Shown here: piece after piece, positions 55,312 to 63,839 of the stretch | Layout of the letters: every line of letters begins with the position of its first letter | Numbering within the stretch: the stretch's first letter is position 1 | Assembly: GCA_045635885.1 (NCBI GenBank) | Contig: JAZTWO010000077.1 | Location: forward strand, 47,642-111,641 | Length of the DNA stretch: 64,000 bases | Reading direction: 5' to 3' | DNA from: RGIG4608 sp045635885 | Lineage (GTDB): Bacteria > Bacillota > Clostridia > Oscillospirales > CAG-272 | Program-made: the position numbers and the translations under genes | The notes under the pieces: generated by a model | What the model was told of the DNA's origin: nothing | Databases searched by the model: none | The model's input: only the letters and a program-made list of their open reading frames with translations

Positions 55312-56454
55312 TTAAAGAATTGAGTAAATTTTGTGATTTTCGGAATAAGAATTTGCAAGTTTTTCTGCATCTGCAAGGTTGATTTTTTCTGTGATGATTG
55401 CTTGTCCGTTTGCGATAATGCATCTTGCACAAAGATAATCGTTAATATTGGCAATATCATCATCAGTTGCGTCGGTCCATTCGATAATTGGAGCATGTTC
55501 GTTGCTCATCTTTTCAACAATATCCATAATGTCGGCAACAACTGCACTTGCCGTGGGGAGTTTGCCTGCGCCCTTGCCATAGAAAAGCACTTTATCAAGC
55601 ATATTGGCTTCAACCAAAATTCCGTTGTAAACGTCAGAAATGTGAGCCAAAGGATTTGAAAGGGGAATAAATCTTGGCGAAACCGTTGCCAAAATTTTTC
55701 CGTTTATTAATTCAGAGTGACCGATAAGCTTGATTGTGTAGCCAAGTGATTTAGCAAGTTCAAAATCCTTGGTGCTAACGTTTGTAATTCCTTGACGTGA
55801 AACCTTGTCGGGAGAGATGCATTTGCCGTAAGCAAGGGAAGAGAGGATGACAATTTTGCGTGCGGCATCAATGCCCTCAACATCTGCGGTGGGGTCTGCC
55901 TCTGCATATCCCTTTGCTTGTGCATCTTTAAGTGCATCGGCAAAGGAGGTGCCATTTTCATTCATCTGTGTGAGAATGTAGTTGGTTGTACCGTTCAAAA
56001 TGCCGTCGATTCCTGTGATTTTGTTTGAAACGAGGTCATTATTGATGGGGCGAATAATTGGAATACCACCGCCAACACTTGCCTCAAACAAATATCTAAC
56101 GTTATTTTCTTTGGCAATTTGCAAAAGCTCTGTGCCAAATTTAGCAACCACCTCTTTATTGGATGTTACCACGTTTTTGCCTGCGAGCAAGGATGCCTTT
56201 GAAAAATCATAGGCAGGGTGTGAGCCGCCCATCATTTCAACAACGATTGAAACCTCACTATCGTTTAAAATTATGTTGAAATCGTGAATTACCTTGTTTG
56301 CAAAGGGCGAATCAGGAAAATCTCTTAAATCGAGAATATATTTGATTTCAATCTCTTCATTTAATTTGTTTTCAATTATTTTTTTGTTTTGAGTTAAAAC
56401 TTCAGCAACTCCGCTGCCAACAACACCGAAGCCCAAAATTGCAATTTTCTTCAT
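55312..56454 (-). CDS. hom: Homoserine dehydrogenase
   Basis: 380 residues from the ATG behind TGGAG; an upstream frame start is rejected. ILGFGVVGSGVAEVL is the NAD(P)-binding loop. EASVGGGIPIIRPI, GILNGTTNYILTQM and DPTADVEGIDAARKI form the catalytic domain, followed by KGAGKLPTASAVVADI. It makes homoserine for threonine and methionine. The usual C-terminal ACT regulatory domain is reduced to about 55 residues without a clear ACT pattern, so feedback control by threonine may be lost. Confidence 0.92.
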   Translation of the reverse strand: MKKIAILGFGVVGSGVAEVLTQNKKIIENKLNEEIEIKYILDLRDFPDSPFANKVIHDFNIILNDSEVSIVVEMMGGSHPAYDFSKASLLAGKNVVTSNKEVVAKFGTELLQIAKENNVRYLFEASVGGGIPIIRPINNDLVSNKITGIDGILNGTTNYILTQMNENGTSFADALKDAQAKGYAEADPTADVEGIDAARKIVILSSLAYGKCISPDKVSRQGITNVSTKDFELAKSLGYTIKLIGHSELINGKILATVSPRFIPLSNPLAHISDVYNGILVEANMLDKVLFYGKGAGKLPTASAVVADIMDIVEKMSNEHAPIIEWTDATDDDIANINDYLCARCIIANGQAIITEKINLADAEKLANSYSENHKIYSIL

Positions 56455-56541
56455 AAAAACTCCATTCTGTATCAAATTTTGCGTTAAATTCTTGTATACT
56501 TATATAATACCACAAAAATTGATAAAATGCAAATAAAACTA

Positions 56542-56569
56542 TTGAAAAAATTTTAAAATATGGTAAAAT
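56542..56569 (+). promoter_or_regulatory. Promoter of the DUF4364 gene
   Basis: TTGAAA, 16-bp spacer, TAAAAT. Confidence 0.55.
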
Positions 56570-56608
56570 ATATTTATAGATAAAAGAAATTAATTACGGA
56601 GGATTAAT

Positions 56609-57163
56609 ATGGCATCAAGTGCTATTGGAAGTAAAAAGAATGTAAAGATATTTGTTCTTTATCTTATGGAGAATATAAACTATCCCCTTGACTATGCAAC
56701 CCTTAATGACATTATAATGCAAACGGATTACGTTATGTATCTCGACTTTGCCGAGAGTTTTCATGAGATGATTGATGCAGGGCTTATTCTTGAAATTGAG
56801 GGCGAGGAAGAAAATCAACCCATGTACATTGTTTCTGAAAAGGGAAAGATTGTTGCAAGGGAGCTTAATTCCGATATTATCACATCAATTCTTGATAAGA
56901 GCTTGTCTGCTGCTCTTCGCTATCTTGATTTTAAAAAGCGTGGAGTTGAGGCGAAGTGCGTTATTGAAAAGCGTGATGACGGTAGATATGACATTGAATG
57001 TAAAATGATTGAAAAGGGAGAGCTTATCTATTCAACCAAGGTTATAGTTGATACTCTTGCTCGTGCAGAGCGCATGAAAGAGAATTTTTATGGCAGACCT
57101 GAGGGAATATATAAGGCAACGCTTGCGCTTTTGGCGGGTAACGTTAACTTTTTGCTTGACTAA
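56609..57163 (+). CDS. DUF4364 family protein
   Basis: 184 residues; ATG after GGAGG. It matches the DUF4364 pattern: KIFVLYLMENINYPLDYATLNDIIMQTDYVMYLDF, FHEMIDAGLI and YIVSEKGKIVA, a winged-helix-like N-terminal part. The C-terminal half is beta-rich. The family is common in Clostridia; its function is not known, though a transcription regulator is likely. Followed by a sigma factor with its own promoter. Confidence 0.8.
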   Translation: MASSAIGSKKNVKIFVLYLMENINYPLDYATLNDIIMQTDYVMYLDFAESFHEMIDAGLILEIEGEEENQPMYIVSEKGKIVARELNSDIITSILDKSLSAALRYLDFKKRGVEAKCVIEKRDDGRYDIECKMIEKGELIYSTKVIVDTLARAERMKENFYGRPEGIYKATLALLAGNVNFLLD

Positions 57164-57228
57164 TTGGGCATTTTTTATGAATTTTGTTGAAAAAATATAA
57201 AAAATTCAGAAAAATCGACAAATTTTTG

Positions 57229-57256
57229 TTGACATTTTAAAAAAATATAGTATAAT
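57229..57256 (+). promoter_or_regulatory. Promoter of the sigma factor gene
   Basis: TTGACA, 16-bp spacer, TATAAT. Confidence 0.7.
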
Positions 57257-57295
57257 TGTATTATAGGAATGGTGTTTTGACGGATGGGAGCAATA

Positions 57296-57883
57296 ATGAG
57301 AGAAAAATCAATTAAAAACAATGCCGAAATAAACAAATTGATTGACCTTGTTGTTGCGGGGGATTCAAATGCGTTTTCTGCACTTGTGGATCTTTACAAT
57401 CCAATGCTTAAAAAAATACTGTATTCTTATACAACAGAAGAAATGTCTAACGAGGATGTTGAGGATCTTGGTCAAGAGGAGCTTATCGCTTTTTACAGGG
57501 CGATAATCAGTTTTGACAAGAACCAAAAAAATGTTGAATTTGGTCTTTACGCAAAAATTTGCGTTACGAATAGCATGATTTCTTTGAAGCGTGCCGCGGC
57601 AAAGAAGTCGAATGAATCGCTTATTGGTGATGAGGAGATGAATAGCATTTTCGACCCCGATGGCGAGGTTTCTAAGTTTTTTGAAGAGAGGGAGAGCGAG
57701 ATTAAGCTCGGTCAACAAATTGAAAAAACTCTTTCTCAATATGAAAACGAGGTTTGGTCATACTACGTCAATGGTTATTCTTCAAGGGAAATTGCCGTTA
57801 AGCTAAACTCAAGTGAAAAATCAATCGATAATGCTATTTTCAGAATCAGACGAAAGTTAAAAACTCTGCTAATAGCAGATTGA
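57296..57883 (+). CDS. Sigma-70 family RNA polymerase sigma factor, SigH-like
   Basis: 195 residues from the ATG five bases after GGGAG; an ATG at 57284 is an alternative. Region 2 is at about 15-95 (FSALVDLYNPMLKKILYSY, DVEDLGQEELIAFYRAI, FGLYAKICVTNSMI). Region 4 is at about 145-190 (LSQYENEVWSYYVNGYSSREIAVKL, SIDNAIFRIRRKLK). Region 3 is absent, as in SigH/ECF-like factors. It could govern early sporulation or another stress programme; no anti-sigma gene lies next to it. Confidence 0.8.
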   Translation: MREKSIKNNAEINKLIDLVVAGDSNAFSALVDLYNPMLKKILYSYTTEEMSNEDVEDLGQEELIAFYRAIISFDKNQKNVEFGLYAKICVTNSMISLKRAAAKKSNESLIGDEEMNSIFDPDGEVSKFFEERESEIKLGQQIEKTLSQYENEVWSYYVNGYSSREIAVKLNSSEKSIDNAIFRIRRKLKTLLIAD

Positions 57884-57979
57884 TATACCCATTTAGCTTA
57901 ATCAAAGCGCTCGAAAGAGAGATGGTGGTCAAAATCCGCCGTGGGCAATAAAAATCCAATCAAAGTGAGGAAAAAATCA

Positions 57980-58297
57980 ATGTACGAAAACGAAGAAAAA
58001 GTTGTAGAAGCGGTTGAGTTCCAGGACGAAACACTTGTTTGCAAGGATTGTGGAAACGAATTTGTATTCACAGCAGGCGAACAGGCATTCTACAAAGAAA
58101 AAGGTTTTATGAACAAGCCAAAGGCTTGCAAGGCATGCCGTGACGCAAAGAAAAATGCGCAGAGAGAACCCCGTGAATATTTCACAGTAGTTTGCTCTGA
58201 ATGTGGCGGTGAAGCTAAAGTAACCTTCCAACCCTCTGAAGACAGACCTGTTTATTGCAGTGCTTGCTTCGCAAAGAGAAGACAGGGTAGAGATTAA
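57980..58297 (+). CDS. Zinc-ribbon protein (zf-trcl type)
   Basis: 105 residues from the ATG after GTGAGG; the longer frame from 57941 is less likely. Two treble-clef-like zinc sites: CKDCGNEFVFTAGEQAFY...CKACR and CSECGGEAKVTF...YCSACF. The family is found mostly in Clostridia and may bind nucleic acid or ribosomes; function unknown. A terminator follows. Confidence 0.85.
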   Translation: MYENEEKVVEAVEFQDETLVCKDCGNEFVFTAGEQAFYKEKGFMNKPKACKACRDAKKNAQREPREYFTVVCSECGGEAKVTFQPSEDRPVYCSACFAKRRQGRD

Positions 58298-58342
58298 TAT
58301 AGATTTTAATTAATATATATAAATTGCTAAAAGTTTTCTAAC

Positions 58343-58377
58343 AAAGTAAGGGGATTTTTCCCCTTACTTTTATTTTT
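58343..58377 (+). terminator. Terminator
   Basis: A 12-bp stem AAAGTAAGGGGA / TCCCCTTACTTT, TTTT loop, then T-rich. Confidence 0.9.
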
Positions 58378-58397
58378 GAAAAAATATCAAAAAACAG

Positions 58398-58426
58398 TTG
58401 AAATCTTGCTTTGATTGTGTTATAAT
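58398..58426 (+). promoter_or_regulatory. Promoter of the MATE gene
   Basis: TTGAAA, 17-bp spacer, TATAAT. Confidence 0.75.
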
Positions 58427-58452
58427 TTATCGACTTAAAAAAAGGGGGAGAT

Positions 58453-59826
58453 ATGATGTCATTATTTTCAAAAAAAGACGTGAATATTATTGACGGCCCT
58501 GTGTTGCCAAATATGATAAAATATGCCATTCCGATTATGCTGACAAATATTCTTCAGCTTTTTTATAATTCGGCTGATATGTTTGTTATTGGTAATTTCT
58601 GCTCGGACAAAAACGCACTTGGCTCAGTTGGATGCACTGGCTCGCTTGTTAATATGATACTTGGTGTATTTATTGGACTTGGTGCCGGTGTTGCGGTAAC
58701 CTTGGCGCAAAGTCTTGGGGCGGGGGATAAGGAAAAGGCGAGAAAAATTGTTCACACCTCTTTCTGTCTTGCCATTATTCTCGGCGTTATTGTAACTATT
58801 CTTGGCAACATTGTTGCCGCACCTATTCTTAGGGCAATGAATACCCCAAGTGAATTTATTAACGGGGCAACAACTTACGTTAAAATATTCTTTTTGGGCT
58901 CTATAGCGAATATACTTTACAACTTTTTTGCGGGAATTTTGCGTTCTCGCGGCGACACGGTTCGTCCGCTTCTTTTCTCAATGGCGGGTGGAATTGTTAA
59001 CATCATTCTCAATCTTATTTTTGTTCTTGTTTTCAAAATGGGAGTTGAGGGCGTTGCGATTGCGACCATCACCGCACAATTTATTTCCGCAACTCTTGTA
59101 ATTGTCCACGTTTCCAGATTGAATGACGAATGCCGCCTTGAATTTAGCAAACTTTCAATTGATTTTTCAATTTTGAAGCAGCTTGTAAAGGTTGGTTTAC
59201 CTGCGGGCATTCAAGGTTCACTTTTCTCAATTTCAAATATGCTTTTGCAAACGGGATATAACTCGCTTGGTTCGGTTGTGGTGAATGCAAATGTTGCCGC
59301 AATGAACGTTGACGGTTATATTTATAATATTCTTAACTCATTCTATCACACATGCCTCACATTCTGCTCGCAGAACTTTGGCGCAAAGCGATTTGACAGG
59401 GTGAAAAAGGTGTTCTTTACAGGAACGGCATCCGTTACAATTCTCGGTCTTGCGCTTGGCATTTTTGTGTACGTATTTGCCGCACCATTGGTTGGAATAT
59501 TCAATTCCGATCCCGAAATTTTGGTTTATGCAAAGCAACGTCTTGCGCTTGTGGCGCTCCCATATTTCCTTTGCGGACTTATGGACGTCGGCTCGGGCTT
59601 TTTGCGTTCAATTGGTTACTCTTTGCAGGCATTGATTGTGACCTTCCTTGGCTCTTGCGTATTGCGTATAACTTGGATTTACACGGTGTTCCCGAAATTC
59701 AACGACGTTAGGGCGCTCTATGTGGTGTTCCCGATTTCTTGGCTTGTAACCGCATCAATTCTTTTTGTAATGTTCTTTATCGGATATAAAAAAGAGAAGA
59801 AAATGATAGTTAATAGGTTGAAATGA
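58453..59826 (+). CDS. MATE family efflux transporter
   Basis: 457 residues, 12 helices in two similar halves. PVLPNMIKYAIPIMLTNILQLFYNSADMFVIGNF and FAGILRSRGDTVRPLLFSM are typical MATE phrases. ATGs at 58453 and 58456 both fit; the second has better spacing to GGGGGAG. The family exports drugs or metabolites with Na+ or H+ exchange; substrate unknown. Monocistronic. Confidence 0.92.
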   Translation: MMSLFSKKDVNIIDGPVLPNMIKYAIPIMLTNILQLFYNSADMFVIGNFCSDKNALGSVGCTGSLVNMILGVFIGLGAGVAVTLAQSLGAGDKEKARKIVHTSFCLAIILGVIVTILGNIVAAPILRAMNTPSEFINGATTYVKIFFLGSIANILYNFFAGILRSRGDTVRPLLFSMAGGIVNIILNLIFVLVFKMGVEGVAIATITAQFISATLVIVHVSRLNDECRLEFSKLSIDFSILKQLVKVGLPAGIQGSLFSISNMLLQTGYNSLGSVVVNANVAAMNVDGYIYNILNSFYHTCLTFCSQNFGAKRFDRVKKVFFTGTASVTILGLALGIFVYVFAAPLVGIFNSDPEILVYAKQRLALVALPYFLCGLMDVGSGFLRSIGYSLQALIVTFLGSCVLRITWIYTVFPKFNDVRALYVVFPISWLVTASILFVMFFIGYKKEKKMIVNRLK

Positions 59827-59831
59827 ATAAT

Positions 59832-59861
59832 AAGACGGCTTGTTTGAGCCGTCTTGTTTTA
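59832..59861 (+). terminator. MATE terminator
   Basis: A 9-bp stem AAGACGGCT / AGCCGTCTT, then GTTTTATT. Confidence 0.85.
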
Positions 59862-59908
59862 TTATTACAAAATGCAAAATGAAGGCGTCTATTTTGCAGA
59901 TTTTGCAC

Positions 59909-59937
59909 TTTACAATACAATTACGTTATCGTATAAT
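59909..59937 (+). promoter_or_regulatory. Promoter of a small unit
   Basis: TTTACA, 17-bp spacer, TATAAT; near consensus, with no ordinary gene downstream. Confidence 0.7.
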
Positions 59938-59943
59938 ATAAAT

Positions 59944-60090
59944 GTAAAGTAAATTATGGAGGTGTGCTATGGGTGTATAATGCGTACTTGCTATAAATGA
60001 CAATATTGTGGATAGACATTATGGGATTTGGATAAAATAACAAATAAATAATACAATAACCACGACTCGTGTGAGCCGTGGTTGTTTTTT
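59944..60090 (+). other. Small transcript with near-empty ORFs
   Basis: A strong promoter leads to GGAGG six bases before ATG-GGT-GTA-TAA (59969-59980). The same frame past the stop continues 19 codons to 60040. ATG at 59996 in another frame gives MTILWIDIMGFG. The unit ends in a hairpin with a T-run. It may be a small RNA, a minimal ORF, or the remains of a small gene. Confidence 0.4.
60058..60090. terminator. Bidirectional terminator
   Basis: AACCACGACTC / GAGCCGTGGTT with a GTGT loop; the one mismatch is G-U on the minus strand. T-rich on both sides. Confidence 0.75.
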
Positions 60091-60454
60091 ATTTCTGCCC
60101 CCGACCTTTTGCAAAAATGGCGGCGATATAGCCAAAGCACAGGGCTGCGGTTGTGCCGCCTGCGGCGGCTTTTAGTCCGCCCGTGAGTGCACCAAGCAAT
60201 CCTTTTTCCTCAACTGCTTCTTTAACGCCCTTTGAAATGGTATATCCAAATCCCGTTAGTGGTGTGGTTGCGCCTGCGCCAACGAATTCGGCAAAGGGCT
60301 TGTAAACTCCAATTGCGCCCAAAATTACTCCCACCACCACATAAGAAACCAAAATTCGAGCAGGTGTAAGTCGGGTTTTGTCAATCAAAATTTGCGCAAT
60401 TAGGCACAAAAATCCGCCCGCCAAAAATGACCAAATATATTTTGTAATTTCCAT
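60089..60454 (-). CDS. spoVAE: Stage V sporulation protein AE
   Basis: 121 residues, membrane protein of the SpoVAE(B) type: GGFLCLIAQILIDKTRLTPARILVSYVVVG, GAGATTPLTGFGYTISKG. SpoVA proteins form the channel that moves dipicolinic acid into the spore and out at germination. Follows spoVAD by six bases. Confidence 0.88.
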   Translation of the reverse strand: MEITKYIWSFLAGGFLCLIAQILIDKTRLTPARILVSYVVVGVILGAIGVYKPFAEFVGAGATTPLTGFGYTISKGVKEAVEEKGLLGALTGGLKAAAGGTTAALCFGYIAAIFAKGRGQK

Positions 60455-60460
60455 AAAACC

Positions 60461-61459
60461 TCACCTGTGTTCCAATTTAATCAAATGGGCAATTGCAGGA
60501 ATGGAAAGCCCCTGCTTCAAGCTTGATGGACTCATCATGGCTCCCGTACCGACAATCAGGGCATTCTTTATTTCGCCCGAGGCAAGCTGTGGCAAAATAT
60601 ACGAAGCCAAAACCACTGCCGAGCATCCACATCCCGAACCGCCCGAATGGACGTCTTGCGTTATTCTGTCGAAAATTAAATTGCCGCAATCGTGGTAATT
60701 TTGCGACATATCGTAACCCTCAATTGACATAAATTCTGTCAGAATTTTGCTTCCCTCAAGTCCCAAGTCCCCTGTGAAAATTGCATCATAGCTTGATGGG
60801 GATGTGTCATTTTCTTTGAAATATCTAAGCAGGGTATCAATTGCCGCAGGAGCCATTGCCGCACCCATATTTGCCGCATCATTTATTCCTTTATCAATCA
60901 CAATTCCGGGTAGGGCTTCGGTGATGAAAACACCGCCTGTGCCATCATCCTTTTGAGTGACAAAAGCGCCTGCGCCCGTCACGGTCCACTGAGCCGTTGG
61001 TGCACGTTGACCGCCATATTCAAGCGGAGTTCGATATTGTTGCTCTGCCGAGCAAAAATGCGAGGACGAAATGCTTGCGCACCTTTGAAATTGACCGCCT
61101 GAAATTAATAGGGAAGATAGCATAAGCCCCTCAACACAGGTTGAGCAGGCACCGTAAAGTCCGAAATAGGGAATGTCGAATTCAAGTAATCCGTATGCCG
61201 AGCCGATACATTGATTAAGCAGGTCGCCCGAAAACATTCCATCAATGTCGTTTTCGTTAAAATTCAATTTTTTTAGCACACCTTCAAGCGATTGGCGTTG
61301 CATCTCAATCTCGGCTTTTTCCCAAGTTTTTTGCTTGAATTTGTCGCTTGGGTCATAAAGGTCAAAAAGGTTACCGATTGGACCTTCATGCTCTTTGTGA
61401 CCAACAACCGAAAATCCACCAAGTATTTTTGCGTTGGTTTTTAAAATTTTATTGCTCAT
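60461..61459 (-). CDS. spoVAD: Stage V sporulation protein AD
   Basis: 332 residues, usual length. Thiolase-like fold: GACSTCVEGLMLSSLLI, TPLEYGGQRAPTAQWTVTGAGAFV, FTGDLGLEGSKIL and SGGSGCGCSAVVLAS. It binds dipicolinic acid and works with SpoVAC and SpoVAE in the inner spore membrane. No spoVAC lies upstream, which is unlike the usual C-D-E order. Start behind TTGGAG. A sigma-G-like promoter lies upstream. Confidence 0.95.
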   Translation of the reverse strand: MSNKILKTNAKILGGFSVVGHKEHEGPIGNLFDLYDPSDKFKQKTWEKAEIEMQRQSLEGVLKKLNFNENDIDGMFSGDLLNQCIGSAYGLLEFDIPYFGLYGACSTCVEGLMLSSLLISGGQFQRCASISSSHFCSAEQQYRTPLEYGGQRAPTAQWTVTGAGAFVTQKDDGTGGVFITEALPGIVIDKGINDAANMGAAMAPAAIDTLLRYFKENDTSPSSYDAIFTGDLGLEGSKILTEFMSIEGYDMSQNYHDCGNLIFDRITQDVHSGGSGCGCSAVVLASYILPQLASGEIKNALIVGTGAMMSPSSLKQGLSIPAIAHLIKLEHR

Positions 61460-61487
61460 AAAAACTCCAATTTTTATTTGTTGGTAT

Positions 61488-61516
61488 TATTTTGCTACAA
61501 AAGAGCAAAAATATGC
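61488..61516 (-). promoter_or_regulatory. Sigma-G-like promoter of spoVAD
   Basis: Minus-strand GCATA, 17-bp spacer, CAAAATA; one mismatch to the CATWMTA -10 pattern. Fits forespore expression. Confidence 0.45.
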
Positions 61517-61569
61517 GTAGAAATGCTGGATTGAATATATAATATATTAAAAACATTTTGGGGGCAGAT

Positions 61570-62652
61570 ATGATAAAAATAAATTACAGGGAACTTGCAT
61601 CAAAGCTTTTTTGTTGGGGAGTTGCCGCAGTTGTGGGGATTTTGTTCTTCAGATATTTATTTAAATATGCGGTGCCATTTCTTATTGCGTGGGGGATTGC
61701 CTATTTAATTTATCCTTTGGCGTGTAAAATTAGCGGCAGGACCAAAATCTCACGCAAGTTTTGTTCATTTGTTTTGCTTTTGGTATTATTGATTGTTATA
61801 TTGAGCTTGATATTCTTGCTTGTGAATCGACTGTTTTATGAGTTGCAGAATTTGCTTGAGTATTTGAATGATAATAGTAACGTCATAGCGGAATATTTTC
61901 AAAAGGCATTTGATTTTGTGTTTACATTGGGCGAAAGACTTCCTATAATAAATAGACTTGGCGACGCAGAGCTTGTTGAAGCGGTGACAGAGAATATTAA
62001 TATGTTCATTTCTGGAGTTTGGCAAAATTTGATTAATGGATTAAGCTCTGCCGTGCCCGACTTTGCAACGGGAGTTGTCACCGCATTGCCGAGCATAGTT
62101 TTGGTTTCTATTGTAACGCTTGTCGCATGTTTTTATTTTGCCGTTGACATTGAATATTTAAATAATAAAATCAGTAATTTTTTGCCCGATTCTTTTATGG
62201 AGAGCGTGAAAATTTTAAAAAGCAAAATATCCTTTGGGTTGAAAAGATATTTTAAGGCATATCTAATTATTTTTATTATTACTTTTTGCGAATTGTTTGT
62301 CGGCTTTTTGATTTTGGGAGTTGACTATGCATTCGTTTTGGCAATATTAATTTCCTTTGTTGACTTTTTGCCCGTGCTTGGCACACCTGCGGTGCTTATT
62401 CCGTGGGGGATTGTGCTGATTTTGATGAAGAAATATTTTATGGGTATTGGCATACTCGTTTTAATGGCAATTATCATGGTGGTGAGGCAGGTGATTGAGC
62501 CGAAGATTCTTGGCAAAAATCTTGGTGTACATCCTTTGGTTACGTTAATCACACTTTACGTTGGATTTGAACTTTTTGGACTTTTAGGAATGATTTTCTT
62601 GCCGATTTTGGTGCTTGTGTTATTTTCAAAGGGAGAAAAAGAGAGGGGCTGA
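61570..62652 (+). CDS. ytvI: AI-2E family permease, probable sporulation protein YtvI
   Basis: 360 residues from the ATG after GGGGG; a TTG at 61558 also fits. About seven helices with the AI-2E layout: YAVPFLIAWGIAYLIYP at the start, and FVDFLPVLGTPAVLIPWG, EPKILGKNLGVHPLVTLITLYVGFELFGL near the end. YtvI is made in sporulation in Bacillus; the spoVA neighbour supports that, but other AI-2E exporters look alike. Confidence 0.75.
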   Translation: MIKINYRELASKLFCWGVAAVVGILFFRYLFKYAVPFLIAWGIAYLIYPLACKISGRTKISRKFCSFVLLLVLLIVILSLIFLLVNRLFYELQNLLEYLNDNSNVIAEYFQKAFDFVFTLGERLPIINRLGDAELVEAVTENINMFISGVWQNLINGLSSAVPDFATGVVTALPSIVLVSIVTLVACFYFAVDIEYLNNKISNFLPDSFMESVKILKSKISFGLKRYFKAYLIIFIITFCELFVGFLILGVDYAFVLAILISFVDFLPVLGTPAVLIPWGIVLILMKKYFMGIGILVLMAIIMVVRQVIEPKILGKNLGVHPLVTLITLYVGFELFGLLGMIFLPILVLVLFSKGEKERG

Positions 62653-62665
62653 TTTTTCAGCCCCT
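62636..62665 (-). terminator. Terminator of the DUF421-DUF4363 operon
   Basis: Stem AGGGGCTGA / TCAGCCCCT overlapping the ytvI stop; on the minus strand CTCTTTTTC follows. Confidence 0.65.
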
Positions 62666-63032
62666 ATAAAATGTTTTCTAATGTGAATTTTTCAAGACGA
62701 AATATTGTTTCGATTGAGTTTTCGCAAATTTTTTTGTATATTGCAAATTCTTCTGCCGAGCCGATATTGTTTGCTACAAGTAGGGAATCCAAAGCATTTG
62801 AAAAATCGTCCAATAGCTTAAAGTTAACCGAAAGCGACAGGACGGTTTTTACACTGTCCCAATACCTTTGCGTGTCTTGAATCAGTTTTTCGTTTTCCTT
62901 GTCAGGAATGTCGCTTAAAGAATGGCTGAATTTGTCTAATTCGCTTTGAACGTTTGCCATATAATATCGATTGACGGTCATGCAAACTCCAACCACTAAC
63001 AAAAGGCAAATGGATATGATTAGCCCCCTCAT
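62664..63032 (-). CDS. DUF4363 family protein
   Basis: 122 residues: one N-terminal membrane helix (about 3-22) and a helical outside part (about 25-122) with VNRYYMANVQSELDKFSHSL and WDSVKTVLSLSVNFKLLDDF. In Clostridia this family often sits next to DUF421, as here, with a four-base overlap. The two probably act together; role in spores is likely but undefined. Confidence 0.75.
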   Translation of the reverse strand: MRGLIISICLLLVVGVCMTVNRYYMANVQSELDKFSHSLSDIPDKENEKLIQDTQRYWDSVKTVLSLSVNFKLLDDFSNALDSLLVANNIGSAEEFAIYKKICENSIETIFRLEKFTLENIL

Positions 63033-63706
63033 TTTAATTTCTCCTTGATTATCAAATTCATATTATCGTCGTCGTCGATTGTTAATAGGAATACGTCTTG
63101 TTGCACCGCTTTCTTTTTGCGCAGAAATTTTTCAAAATCTTCTTTTCTCTTATTTAAAAGTGAAAGATTGTATTTATTCCATTGTCCTTGTGATATGATT
63201 ATGTGAGTCAGTCCTGTTTCTGCATCGGTGATTTTTAGTTGTTCCAACGTCGCTTGTTGATGCTCGATTTTGGGTAGTACGCTTAACATTCCGTTTTGTT
63301 CCAATATCGCATATTCAACGTGAGTGGGGTCGGGGATGTTTTTTAATCGCAATTCGCTTAAAAGCTCTTCGGGGGAAATTCGATTTTTTTGTAACTCATT
63401 TTGATTAATTCTTCCATTATATATTAATGTGCTTGGTGGCGAGGAGAGAATATTTTTTAATATTGAAAATCTGCTTAGTAGGAAAGAGAACAGTACCTCA
63501 ATAAAGGTTATTGTTATTAATGGAATGATTGCATAGGATAGGGGAATGTCTTGGTTTGAAATTGGCATTGATGCGATTTCAGAAAGTAGAATTGTAACAA
63601 TTAATTCTGAAATTTCAAGTTCTCCAAGCTGCCTTTTGCCCAAAATTCGCATCGTAATTATAAGAAATATATAGATAATTATCGTTCTGAACAGTATTAT
63701 AATCAT
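63029..63706 (-). CDS. DUF421 (YetF-like) membrane protein
   Basis: 225 residues: three membrane helices (about 1-80) then the DUF421 domain, with MRILGKRQLGELEISELIVTILLSEIASMPI and STLIYNGRINQNELQKNRIS. Bacillus homologs include YetF and spore proteins such as YrbG and YdfS. Function is unclear; some bind lipids or link to spore germination. Starts behind GGAGG with a sigma-G-like promoter. Confidence 0.88.
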   Translation of the reverse strand: MIIILFRTIIIYIFLIITMRILGKRQLGELEISELIVTILLSEIASMPISNQDIPLSYAIIPLITITFIEVLFSFLLSRFSILKNILSSPPSTLIYNGRINQNELQKNRISPEELLSELRLKNIPDPTHVEYAILEQNGMLSVLPKIEHQQATLEQLKITDAETGLTHIIISQGQWNKYNLSLLNKRKEDFEKFLRKKKAVQQDVFLLTIDDDDNMNLIIKEKLK

Positions 63707-63734
63707 TTTATGCCTCCAAAAGCAACTTTTTTAT

Positions 63735-63764
63735 TAGTATTTTGGTGGTTTTTAACAAATATTC
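63735..63764 (-). promoter_or_regulatory. Sigma-G-like promoter of DUF421-DUF4363
   Basis: Minus-strand GAATA, 18-bp spacer, AATACTA; one mismatch to CATWMTA. Confidence 0.4.
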
Positions 63765-63803
63765 ACAATTTAGAAAAAAGTTGAAAAAAATTAAAAAAAC
63801 CTA

Positions 63804-63833
63804 TTGACAAATGGAATATAAATGTGGTATAAT
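63804..63833 (+). promoter_or_regulatory. rRNA operon promoter
   Basis: TTGACA, 18-bp spacer, TATAAT; full consensus. Confidence 0.85.
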
Positions 63834-63839
63834 GTCGAC

